Part shown: one piece after another, positions 1-6,665 of the stretch
Layout: the number at the start of each line of letters is the position of its first letter
Position numbering within the stretch: the first letter of the stretch is position 1
Assembly (NCBI GenBank): GCA_020631035.1
Contig: JAHDIA010000313.1
Location: 1 to 7,181, forward strand
Direction of reading: 5' to 3'
Source of the DNA: Chitinophagales bacterium
GTDB lineage: Bacteria > Bacteroidota > Bacteroidia > Chitinophagales > UBA2359
DNA length: 7,181 bases
Position numbers and translations under genes: made by a program
Notes under the pieces: model-generated
What the model was told of the DNA's origin: nothing
What the model saw: the letters and a program-made list of their open reading frames with translations, nothing else
Databases searched by the model: none

Positions 1-670
1 TTGTCATTCCTTTTGTACGCATATTTAAAATGGTTGCCACATAGTTCAAACCACCCAATAATGACGAGACAATAAACAGAGCCATACTGACCAACCAAAG
101 GGTCATACCCAGTTTAGAGCCTGAAGCGGCGTCGGGCAGAGCACTCAGAGGCGGATAAGCCGTCCAACCACCAGAAGCGGGTCCCGTTTGAATGAAAAGT
201 GAAGCAAACATAACAAGACCTGCAAGGAAGAAGAACCAATAGGACAGCATATTCATAAAGGGGCTTGCCATATCCCTTGCCCCAATTTGTAGGGGAATTA
301 GAAGATTAGAGAAAGTTCCACTCAGTCCAGCTGTCAAAACAAAGAAAACCATAATGGTTCCGTGCATCGTTACAAGTGCATAGTAAAATTCGGGATCTAG
401 TTTACCACCTTCAGCCCATCCCCCTAACAAAGTTTCCAAAATTGGGAAGCTTTCGTCTGGCCACCCCAGTTGAAGACGGAATAAAACTGAGAACAAAACC
501 CCAATGATTGCCCAAAGTGTTCCAGTAATTAGAAACTGGCGAGCAATAATTTTGTGATCTTGACTAAATACGTACTTCGTAAAAAAGTTCAACTCAGCAT
601 CGTGATCGTGATGATGGTCATCATGGTGATCGTGCGCATGTGTCCCTACGTGTATATCTGTACTTGCCAT
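1..670 (-). CDS. coxA: Cytochrome c oxidase subunit I, N-terminal part (3' end outside window)
   Basis: The first 223 codons of the catalytic oxidase subunit are present, from ATG at 670; the frame is still open at position 1. CoxA holds heme a, heme a3 and CuB and pumps protons. His103 in ALVTMHGTIMVFF is the expected heme a ligand. The segment SNLLIPLQIGARDM and the following residues keep Asn122, Asp133 and Asn140 at the spacing of the D proton channel entrance (Asn121, Asp132, Asn139 in Rhodobacter sphaeroides numbering), which supports an A-family enzyme. Membrane helices are near 46-65, 98-122, 141-163 and 188-210. The CuB ligands and K-channel lysine would lie outside the window. The N-terminus is very His/Asp-rich (nine His in residues 7-23), followed by the family block FSQDHKIIARQF. 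The leader has no clear Shine-Dalgarno site, normal for Bacteroidota. Confidence 0.96.
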   Translation of the reverse strand, partial: MASTDIHVGTHAHDHHDDHHHDHDAELNFFTKYVFSQDHKIIARQFLITGTLWAIIGVLFSVLFRLQLGWPDESFPILETLLGGWAEGGKLDPEFYYALVTMHGTIMVFFVLTAGLSGTFSNLLIPLQIGARDMASPFMNMLSYWFFFLAGLVMFASLFIQTGPASGGWTAYPPLSALPDAASGSKLGMTLWLVSMALFIVSSLLGGLNYVATILNMRTKGMT

Positions 671-693
671 ATTAGCGCGTTTGATGTATTTTA

Positions 694-711
694 TTCAGGA
701 AAATACCTGAA
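694..711 (-). other. Inverted repeat (hairpin) in the coxB-coxA gap
   Basis: The minus-strand transcript reads TTCAGG-TATTTT-CCTGAA, a perfect 6-bp stem with a 6-nt loop, 24 bases before the coxA start. A clean U-run does not follow the stem, so I do not call it a terminator. Such a hairpin between two subunit genes might act in mRNA processing or in setting relative expression, or it may be chance in AT-rich sequence. Confidence 0.35.
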
Positions 712-740
712 AGATATTTTTAAATTTATTTAATTACAAT
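709..740 (-). promoter_or_regulatory. Weak candidate Bacteroidota-type internal promoter before coxA
   Basis: On the minus strand ATTG (740-737) is followed after 20 nt by TATCTTTC (716-709). The Bacteroidota consensus is TTTG, about 19-21 nt, then TAnnTTTG. Each element has one mismatch. It overlaps the end of coxB and the hairpin before coxA. AT-rich sequence yields such matches easily, so this is only a candidate for extra coxA transcription. Confidence 0.15.
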
Positions 741-1778
741 ACCAGCGACTCCGCTGTCTTCTTTTTTCTCTTCTTTCTGTGTTGTTGCTGCTTGTTCTTT
801 CAATGTCTCATACAAAGGCTTTTGGCGTTTCATCCAAGCGTCAAACTTGTCTTCTTCTACTACATAAACTTCTCTTCTCATATTGAAGTGCGCCTTTCCA
901 CAAAGCTCGGTACAAGCCAACTCATATATAAAGTTAGGATCGTTTAATTCTTCTTGACGTTGTTCAGAGGTTTTGGTTGGTTCAAACCAGAATTGAGTTG
1001 GAATACCAGGTACAGCATCCATCTTTACATTAAAATCGGGTAAATAGAAACTGTGCAATACATCCAAGGCATTGATTTTGACCAAAATTGGACGATTGAC
1101 GGGTAATACAATCGAATCAGGCGCAAAGAAATCGTCGAAGTTGGCTTTGTCGTCCCAGTCTTGTCCCCAAGGATTGGACTCTAAATCCATTAATGGTACT
1201 CTTTTGGCACCCAGTTCTCCATCATTTCCAGAGTAGCGGATGTCCCATTTAAATTGTTGTGCAGTAGCCTCAATGACCAAGGTGTTTCGATCTTTGGGAG
1301 CAGGAGACGTAATCGCTGTCCAACTACGGATACCTTCCATCACCAACAAAACCATCACAATAGCAGGAATCACCATCCAGACCAACTCTAGTTTGTTATT
1401 TTCTGGATAATATTTTGCCAATCGGTTATCATCTTTTTTGTAGAAGTAGGAAAAACCAAACAACAAAATATGTGTCAATACAAAGATGGGTAAAATGGCC
1501 AATAAGGTCCAAAAGTACATACCTTTGATTTTAGCACTGTGTACTGCTGCTGGTTCCTTTAAAAACAAGAAAGCATCTGAATAGTGATAAGCTGACCAGA
1601 AAATGGCAATCATACCAAAAATCAAGGTCAACATAAACAGGCTTGCTTGAATTTTATTGTTGCGGTTGACTGCCTCGTCTTCTCCCTTGAGAGTATTCAA
1701 TAATTCTCCAGCCTTTGCCAACTGGAAAAGAATGACTAAAACCAAAGCAACCGCTAAAACGCCAATAAGACTATACAT
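726..1778 (-). CDS. coxB: Cytochrome c oxidase subunit II (CuA subunit)
   Basis: CoxB takes electrons from cytochrome c, here probably from ACIII directly, into the binuclear CuA centre and on to CoxA. All CuA ligands are present in the 350-residue protein: His242 in DVLHSFYLP, then Cys289, Glu291, Cys293, His297 and Met300 in CTELCGKAHFNM. The QQFKWDIRY segment (174-182) matches the aromatic region where electrons enter. Glu131 in NKLELVWMVIPAI fits the conserved glutamate at the mouth of the K proton channel. There are four apparent membrane segments (about 3-20, 46-62, 88-110, 133-150) instead of the usual two; the extra N-terminal pair and the insert at about 185-220 are usual in Bacteroidota. 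There is no fused cytochrome c domain, so an outside heme donor such as ActE is needed. The C-terminus is a charged tail rich in Lys and Glu. Confidence 0.96.
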   Translation of the reverse strand: MYSLIGVLAVALVLVILFQLAKAGELLNTLKGEDEAVNRNNKIQASLFMLTLIFGMIAIFWSAYHYSDAFLFLKEPAAVHSAKIKGMYFWTLLAILPIFVLTHILLFGFSYFYKKDDNRLAKYYPENNKLELVWMVIPAIVMVLLVMEGIRSWTAITSPAPKDRNTLVIEATAQQFKWDIRYSGNDGELGAKRVPLMDLESNPWGQDWDDKANFDDFFAPDSIVLPVNRPILVKINALDVLHSFYLPDFNVKMDAVPGIPTQFWFEPTKTSEQRQEELNDPNFIYELACTELCGKAHFNMRREVYVVEEDKFDAWMKRQKPLYETLKEQAATTQKEEKKEDSGVAGIVIK

Positions 1779-1831
1779 TATTTATCGTTTCTTTCTTTTT
1801 CTAAAATAAGATTCAATCGTTTATTCCCCAA

Positions 1832-3085
1832 TTAGATACTGTGTGTGGCATGTTCCACACTTTGTCTCAAGAATGGGTGGTTGACAGGAACCAATGAGTG
1901 TTTTGCCAATGTGCTAAACACAATAAAAATGAACGCCCCTGCAAACATAATGGGTACACCAATTTCGAGTGGACCAAAGCCAAGATTCAATACTTGGTGA
2001 CCGTGATCGAAATAATGAGCACTTTTGATGGCTCCTGGCATTGCCAACAAATAGAAATCCAACCAGTGTCCAATAATCACCATTACTGCAATAAAACCAA
2101 TTGCATTTGGATTTCTCTTTGCTCTTGCTGTCATTAAAACAAGAAAAGGTAGGGGGAAGTTTATCATAAAGTTCAAAAAGAACAAAATTTTATAATGTTC
2201 AAAACGCTCACAGAAGTAAAGCGTCTCCTCTGGGATGTTTCCATACCAAATCAACATAAATTGTGAGAACCACAAATATGCCCAAGCCACACTAAAAGCA
2301 AACATCCATTTTCCCAAATCGTGTAGGTGGTCTGTGGTTATATTTTTGAGGTATCCTTGGCTTCTTAAGGTCAGAACAATTAGGAGGGTTGTTGCAATGG
2401 CAGCCACAAAGATACTGATAAAGCAATACCAACCATACAGCGTACTGAACCAGTGTGGATCAATAGACATAAACCAATGCCACAAAGCTGTAGAACTAGA
2501 AATAGCGAATACAAACAAAAATATCATTGCAATGACCTTACTTCTTTTGTATCGGTGTATTCCAGGGTCTTTGTCGTTTTCAAATGAGTTTTTACGGAAC
2601 ATCCAGCTCAGCAAAGACCACAACACCAAATACACTACCGTCGCTCCAAAGAAGAAGGTACCATTGAGGAAGGGTTTTTTACCTGCTATCAGTTCATCCG
2701 TTTCTTCTATTCCTATATGCGCCCATTCGTATATGGATCGCCATCCAAACACGAACACCAGTAATAAAATCACTGCAAAGAAAGGAATGACTCTCCCCAT
2801 TGCTTCTGGAATCCTAGAAATCAAGATGACCCAACCACTGTATCCAACGGTTTGAGCCGTCACATAAAAGGTAGCTGCCAATCCCAATCCCAAAAAGAAA
2901 TAAGAATTGTGCATCAAAGTTGTCCATATTCTCGTTGCACCATAGTCCGCCCCCATATTGGAAATTACTCCTAAGGCGAACAAGAGCGCACCAACAACAA
3001 ACAGAACAATACCCGTCATACGAACTTTGGGGTCCATTTCGTAGTACTCTGCTTCTGGTCTTATATAATGATGATGATGTCCCAT
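1832..3085 (-). CDS. actF: Alternative complex III membrane subunit ActF
   Basis: ActF is the second large membrane subunit of ACIII, structurally related to ActC but without an established quinol site; a role in proton movement has been proposed for the family. The protein has 417 residues and about ten membrane helices, the first near 23-42. Recognisable blocks are HWFMSIDPHWFSTLYGWY (203-220), HDLGKWMFAFSVAWAYLWFS (255-274) followed by QFMLIWYGNIPEET (275-288), GHWLDFYLLAMPG (339-351) and the closing HPFLRQSVEHATHSI. The start at 3085 gives MGHHHHYIRPE, a natural four-histidine run encoded by four CAT codons. The next in-frame ATG would start at Met17, just before the first helix, so the His run could be lost if that start were used. 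It is 54 bp after actE and 53 bp before coxB. Confidence 0.95.
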   Translation of the reverse strand: MGHHHHYIRPEAEYYEMDPKVRMTGIVLFVVGALLFALGVISNMGADYGATRIWTTLMHNSYFFLGLGLAATFYVTAQTVGYSGWVILISRIPEAMGRVIPFFAVILLLVFVFGWRSIYEWAHIGIEETDELIAGKKPFLNGTFFFGATVVYLVLWSLLSWMFRKNSFENDKDPGIHRYKRSKVIAMIFLFVFAISSSTALWHWFMSIDPHWFSTLYGWYCFISIFVAAIATTLLIVLTLRSQGYLKNITTDHLHDLGKWMFAFSVAWAYLWFSQFMLIWYGNIPEETLYFCERFEHYKILFFLNFMINFPLPFLVLMTARAKRNPNAIGFIAVMVIIGHWLDFYLLAMPGAIKSAHYFDHGHQVLNLGFGPLEIGVPIMFAGAFIFIVFSTLAKHSLVPVNHPFLRQSVEHATHSI

Positions 3086-3139
3086 TTATAAATTAATTGC
3101 TTTTCTACTTTTAAAAATAATGATTATTGACCAATTCCT

Positions 3140-4246
3140 TTAGTCGATTACCTCAAAGTCTACCCTTCTATTTTTCTGCATATTTTCAGGAGTGTCGTTT
3201 GGTGCAACTGGTCTAGCTTCACCATATCCTTGAGCAGTAACTTGCCCCTCACCCACTCCCTGCGATAATAGATAGTTGAAGACTGCACTGGCTCTACGTT
3301 GCGAGAGTGTCAAATTAGACGCAGGATTGCCCGCATTGTCTGTGTGGCCACTGATCTCAACTCTGGAACCCGCATTATTGGTCAAAATGTCTTTCAATAA
3401 ATTCAATTCATAATATGATTCCGCACGCAAATTGGCACTACCTGTATCAAAAAACACATTGTCCAAAGTGATTGCTTTACCTTTTTCGAGTTTGTCTATA
3501 CTGGTCAACTTAGAGCTAATAAACTCTCCTGTTGGAGAAGTTGGAATTGAAGCTTTATTGCCTTGTACATACATTAAGGCAGCTGCTTTACCCAATTTCT
3601 TTTGATCCATTGCTTTTTTCTGTTGCATAGATTTGATATAGGCAATCACTTTCCAACGTTCGTCTTTGGTCAATTGAGAAGCATAAGAACCCATATCGTT
3701 TCGACCATAGTGAACAGAATGGAACATTTTACCCTCTGGCATTTCCATATAAGTATCGGCATAGTAATTGGGCACCCCTGCATAAGGACCACCACTGAGT
3801 ATAGAGATACTACCATCTCCTTCACCTTTGGCTCCATGGCAAACCCCACAATACACATCGTATTTCTCCTTTCCTACATCCAATACATCCTTGGGAATCT
3901 CTCCACTTTTTAAATTGGCTGTGTATGGATTTTGGTAGGCAACTGATGCCTCATAGCCTTCCTCATTGTTGTTGTAAGGATAAGGAGCGTAGCCTCTGGC
4001 AATGGTTCCCTCAACTGGTTTACGAGCCGTTGTTCTATCTTTAAACAAAAGGTAATCCACCTCTTGCGCACCCGACTCATTCAAAATATCGGAATTGGTA
4101 CCAGGACCAGGATAATAGACATCATAAGGACGAGAGTGTGCCATATCAGGCATATATTCCCTACCAGGAAATTCACCTCCAGCCTTACATCTGAAAATGT
4201 AAAAGATGGCAATCAATGCCAAAAAAATCAATATTAATCTATACAT
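3140..4246 (-). CDS. actE: Alternative complex III cytochrome c subunit ActE fused to an OmpA-type peptidoglycan-binding domain
   Basis: ActE is the monoheme cytochrome c of ACIII, on the periplasmic face, passing electrons on towards the oxidase. The 368-residue protein has an N-terminal hydrophobic segment (2-18) and then Cys20. The ActE signature FPGREYMPDMAHS is at 26-38. The cytochrome c domain (about 121-210) has heme motif CGVCH at 133-137 and probable axial Met185 in NDMGSYASQLT. After a linker rich in Lys and Ser (about 211-257) comes a complete OmpA C-terminal domain (258-368): VFFDTGSANL, ISGHTDNAGNPASNLTLSQR and GYGEARPV...NRRVDFEV. Asp303 and Arg318 line up with the Asp/Arg pair that binds diaminopimelate in OmpA homologues. 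Ordinary ActE proteins end after the cytochrome domain and are far shorter. Cys20 could be a lipid-modified cysteine, but the preceding residue is Arg, so the lipobox is poor and the segment may instead be a membrane anchor. Confidence 0.93.
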   Translation of the reverse strand: MYRLILIFLALIAIFYIFRCKAGGEFPGREYMPDMAHSRPYDVYYPGPGTNSDILNESGAQEVDYLLFKDRTTARKPVEGTIARGYAPYPYNNNEEGYEASVAYQNPYTANLKSGEIPKDVLDVGKEKYDVYCGVCHGAKGEGDGSISILSGGPYAGVPNYYADTYMEMPEGKMFHSVHYGRNDMGSYASQLTKDERWKVIAYIKSMQQKKAMDQKKLGKAAALMYVQGNKASIPTSPTGEFISSKLTSIDKLEKGKAITLDNVFFDTGSANLRAESYYELNLLKDILTNNAGSRVEISGHTDNAGNPASNLTLSQRRASAVFNYLLSQGVGEGQVTAQGYGEARPVAPNDTPENMQKNRRVDFEVID

Positions 4247-4272
4247 ATCAATCTTGCTTCTGAGAATTCTTT

Positions 4273-4860
4273 TTAATTGGTTCCACTTGCAAAACCACGA
4301 GTTGATTGTTCTTCGTGACTAGGATGGCGTTTTGACATACCTTTGGTTTTTACCTCTAGCGCACCTAAAGACGTCAACAAACCAGATATTTTGTCCATAT
4401 CTGCTTCTTCTCCATATTCATCCAAATCAAATACAATGGCAAAACGGTCGCTACTGGTACGAGGCTCTAAAGGCTCAATGTCTTTAAAAACCGAAAGTCC
4501 ATTTCGGATATAGTATACAATGGTCATTCCCACTGCCGAAAACAAAACCGTCAACTCAAAGGTAATTGGAATCCAAGAAGGCATAGAGAAAAAAGGCTTA
4601 CCCCCAAAGTTGTTGGGCCAGTCAAATACCGAAATAGCTGACATCATCAACAAGGCAAAAGCCGTACCTGTTGCCCCAAATAAGAAACCTGCATTGTGCA
4701 ATTTGGTTTCTCTTGCATTCAAGGCATCATCCAAACCGTGAATCGGAAAAGGCAACAACACATCGTGTATGTTCAATCCTGCATCACGAATCTTATGAAC
4801 AGCCGCCAATAAGGGTTCCTCATCATCAAATAATCCTAATAAATAATTATATTTTGCCAT
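4273..4860 (-). CDS. actD: Alternative complex III membrane subunit ActD (DUF3341)
   Basis: ActD is a small membrane subunit of ACIII with no cofactor; it is thought to help hold the complex together. I place the start at ATG 4860 (195 residues, MAKYNYLLGLFDDEEPLL), since the family begins with a short soluble YxLLGxFDxExxLxxAxxxxRxAG domain. An ATG at 4887 would add nine unlikely residues. The soluble N-terminal domain spans about residues 1-50 with PFPIHGLDDAL at 37-47. Two membrane helices follow (about 57-78 and 98-117), separated by the family signature GGKPFFSMPSWIPITFELTV. The C-terminal part (about 135-173) is again soluble, with FDLDEYGEEADMDKISGLL resembling the usual pattern in which a ligand-free ferredoxin-like fold closes the protein. 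A short polar end (SKRHPSHEEQS) has no clear role. It lies 26 bp before actE. Confidence 0.94.
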   Translation of the reverse strand: MAKYNYLLGLFDDEEPLLAAVHKIRDAGLNIHDVLLPFPIHGLDDALNARETKLHNAGFLFGATGTAFALLMMSAISVFDWPNNFGGKPFFSMPSWIPITFELTVLFSAVGMTIVYYIRNGLSVFKDIEPLEPRTSSDRFAIVFDLDEYGEEADMDKISGLLTSLGALEVKTKGMSKRHPSHEEQSTRGFASGTN

Positions 4861-4912
4861 TTTGTTTTTGTTGCAAATTTGAAACAATGCTTAAAATCAT
4901 CAATGCCCTATA

Positions 4913-6403
4913 TTAAGGCTGGTCATCTTTGTGTCTTGGAGCCAATCCTGCCAAAGACCCTTCTCTTGTACCTTGTAAATAAGGCTCATTTGCTGCACGA
5001 TCTTCTGCCTCATATTTTGCCAAGTACTGATCGCCCGAAGACTTCAAAATACTCTTAACCTCTGCAACGGCAACCACTGGGGCAAACTTGGCAAACAACA
5101 AGAACAAGGTCATAAAGATACCCATTGTACCAATGAAGATGCCTATCTCAATCCAGGTTGGTTGGTAATAGAACCAGCTTGAAGGAATGTAATCAGTTGC
5201 CAAAGAAGTAGCAATAATTACAAAACGCTCGAACCACATACCAATGTTGATAAAGATCGACATAATGAAAGTAACCGTAAGGTTTCGACGCATGCTTTTG
5301 ATCCAGAAAATCTGTGGAGAGATTACATTACAAGTCATCATTGCTGCATAAGACCACCAGAATGGCCCTGTAGCACGATACATAAAGGCTGCTTGTTCAT
5401 AAGTACTTCCCGAATACCACGCCATAAACAACTCCGTCAAATATGCTACACCCACAATAGAACCCGTCAACAAGATTACCTTGTTCATCGACTCTACGTG
5501 ACTTACAGTAATGTATTCTTCTAGGTTCATAATCTTACGTGCCACCAACATCAAGGTCAATACCATCGCAAAACCAGAGAAAATCGCACCAGCAACGAAG
5601 TAAGGAGGGAAGATTGTTGTGTGCCATCCTGGAATCACAGAAGTAGCAAAGTCAAAACTTACCACCGAGTGTACCGACAATACCAGCGGTGTCGCCAAAC
5701 CTGCCAATACCAATGAAATGGACTCAAAACGTTGCCATTGTCTAGCAGTACCTTGCCATCCAAAACTCAATGCGGAGTAAATTCGACGCTGAAAACCCTT
5801 TGTTCTATCTCTAATGGTTGCCATATCAGGTATCAATCCTGTATACCAAAACAAAACCGATACTGTCAAATAAGTACTAATCGCAAATACATCCCAGAGA
5901 AGAGGAGAATGGAAATTAGGCCACAAGCTTCGCAGATTTAATATGCCCTCCCCTGCACGGCTATTGGGGTAAGGGAAAATAAACATGGCATCCCATATAC
6001 GCCCCATGTGAATCAGTGGAAACAAACCCGCACAGACCACCGCAAAGATGGTCATCGCCTCTGCCGAACGGTTTACCCCTGTTCTCCATTTTTGACGGAA
6101 CAAAAGCAAGATGGCAGAGATCAAAGTACCAGCGTGACCGATACCAACCCACCAAACAAAATTGGTGATGTCCCAAGCCCAGCCAATGGTTTTGTGTTCT
6201 CCCCAAACTCCAATGCCCATCCAAATGGTGTATAAAATACAAGCGACGCCCATCAGAGCAACTGCTCCAGAAACGAGCAAAGCCAAGAAAAACAGCGGTC
6301 GTGGAGCCCGTTCTACAGGTCCACAAATATCCTCTGTTATATCTGTATAGCTCTTACTCCCTTCAATTAAGGGATCTCTTACTGGTGATGAGTAATTTGA
6401 CAT
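4913..6403 (-). CDS. actC: Alternative complex III quinol-binding membrane subunit ActC (NrfD/PsrC family)
   Basis: ActC is the NrfD-like membrane subunit that is thought to bind menaquinol next to the Fe-S clusters of ActB. I start it at ATG 6403 (496 residues, beginning MSNYSSPVRDPLIEGSKSY) because the SPVRxPL...G.KSY...TEDI block is the usual family N-terminus. An in-frame ATG at 6430 would add only nine atypical residues. About ten membrane helices are visible, the first near residues 38-62. Blocks typical of the family include WVGIGHAGTLISAILLLFRQ (85-104), LFPLIHMGR (127-135), LLWDVFAISTY (168-178), HTTIFPPYFVAGAIFSGFAM (261-280) and NIGMWFERF (386-394). Polar residues often discussed for quinol or proton handling (His90, His132, Asp171) are present. 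A soluble tail of about 50 residues begins with AEVKSILKSSG. The gap to actD is 52 bp. Confidence 0.96.
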   Translation of the reverse strand: MSNYSSPVRDPLIEGSKSYTDITEDICGPVERAPRPLFFLALLVSGAVALMGVACILYTIWMGIGVWGEHKTIGWAWDITNFVWWVGIGHAGTLISAILLLFRQKWRTGVNRSAEAMTIFAVVCAGLFPLIHMGRIWDAMFIFPYPNSRAGEGILNLRSLWPNFHSPLLWDVFAISTYLTVSVLFWYTGLIPDMATIRDRTKGFQRRIYSALSFGWQGTARQWQRFESISLVLAGLATPLVLSVHSVVSFDFATSVIPGWHTTIFPPYFVAGAIFSGFAMVLTLMLVARKIMNLEEYITVSHVESMNKVILLTGSIVGVAYLTELFMAWYSGSTYEQAAFMYRATGPFWWSYAAMMTCNVISPQIFWIKSMRRNLTVTFIMSIFINIGMWFERFVIIATSLATDYIPSSWFYYQPTWIEIGIFIGTMGIFMTLFLLFAKFAPVVAVAEVKSILKSSGDQYLAKYEAEDRAANEPYLQGTREGSLAGLAPRHKDDQP

Positions 6404-6483
6404 ATGTTCATTTATTTCTATTATCAACAAATGGGAACAAATTCATTTTCTATCTACTTACATCCTCTTATTCCCCAAATCTC

Positions 6484-6554
6484 GAATCTTCTAATTTTAA
6501 ATATTAAATCCGCATCAGCGGTCCAATTGAATCTTTAATCTTAAATTTTTAATT
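6484..6554. repeat. AT-rich imperfect repeats flanking a GC palindrome in the actB-actC gap
   Basis: Plus-strand GAATCTT occurs at 6484-6490 and again at 6529-6535, each followed by a similar TAATTTTAAAT-like run. Between them lies the short palindrome CCGC-ATCA-GCGG (6510-6521), a 4-bp stem with a 4-nt loop. This differs sharply in base composition from its surroundings. I see no T-tract directly after the stem on either strand, so it is not a convincing intrinsic terminator. It could be a dispersed intergenic repeat, a transcript-processing site or simply AT-rich spacer. Confidence 0.4.
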
Positions 6555-6641
6555 CTTTTGTCCACCAGATTTGGCTACAAGAAAGCTTCGTCTGGTTAAC
6601 GCTGCATGTTCAGTAGGGACAGCACTTTCATCCATCCCCAT
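6549..6641 (-). CDS. Possible 30-codon ORF downstream of actB, or readthrough extension/remnant
   Basis: After the actB stop the same frame stays open for 38 sense codons (6665-6552) before the next TAA at 6551-6549. The first ATG in that stretch is at 6641, giving a 30-residue peptide that begins MGMDESAVPTEHAALTRR and ends SGGQKN. It has no membrane segment and no family I recognise. The piece TRRSFL (6596-6579) resembles a twin-arginine signal core but no hydrophobic stretch follows it, so it cannot work as a normal Tat signal. Base composition is less AT-rich here than in the rest of the gap, which is the main reason to list it. It may be a tiny real gene, a former C-terminus of ActB cut off by a stop, or chance. 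Confidence 0.2.
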   Translation of the reverse strand: MGMDESAVPTEHAALTRRSFLVAKSGGQKN

Positions 6642-6665
6642 ACGCCACGCTTCTTTATTTATCTT

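Noticed and set aside
600..640. ATG/ATC-rich stretch as a microsatellite
   Set aside because: It is the reverse complement of the His/Asp codons at the start of coxA and is in frame with the gene.
2235..2855. Long plus-strand open frame of about 200 codons opposite actF
   Set aside because: It lies wholly inside a clearly conserved membrane protein gene on the other strand. Its translation shows no family features and looks like an antisense shadow.
3480..3620. ActE and the OmpA domain as two genes joined by a frameshift or sequencing error
   Set aside because: The linker is a continuous frame with ordinary coding character, and there is no sign of a lost stop, start or signal peptide between the domains.
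4861..4887. Upstream ATG at 4887 as the actD start
   Set aside because: It adds nine residues (MFQICNKNK) not expected in the family; MAKYNYLLGLFD from 4860 matches the usual start.
6404..6430. Upstream ATG at 6430 as the actC start
   Set aside because: It adds MLIIEINEH ahead of the normal family N-terminus that begins at 6403.
6510..6521. GC palindrome as an intrinsic terminator after actB
   Set aside because: The stem is only 4 bp and no uninterrupted T-tract follows on the minus strand.
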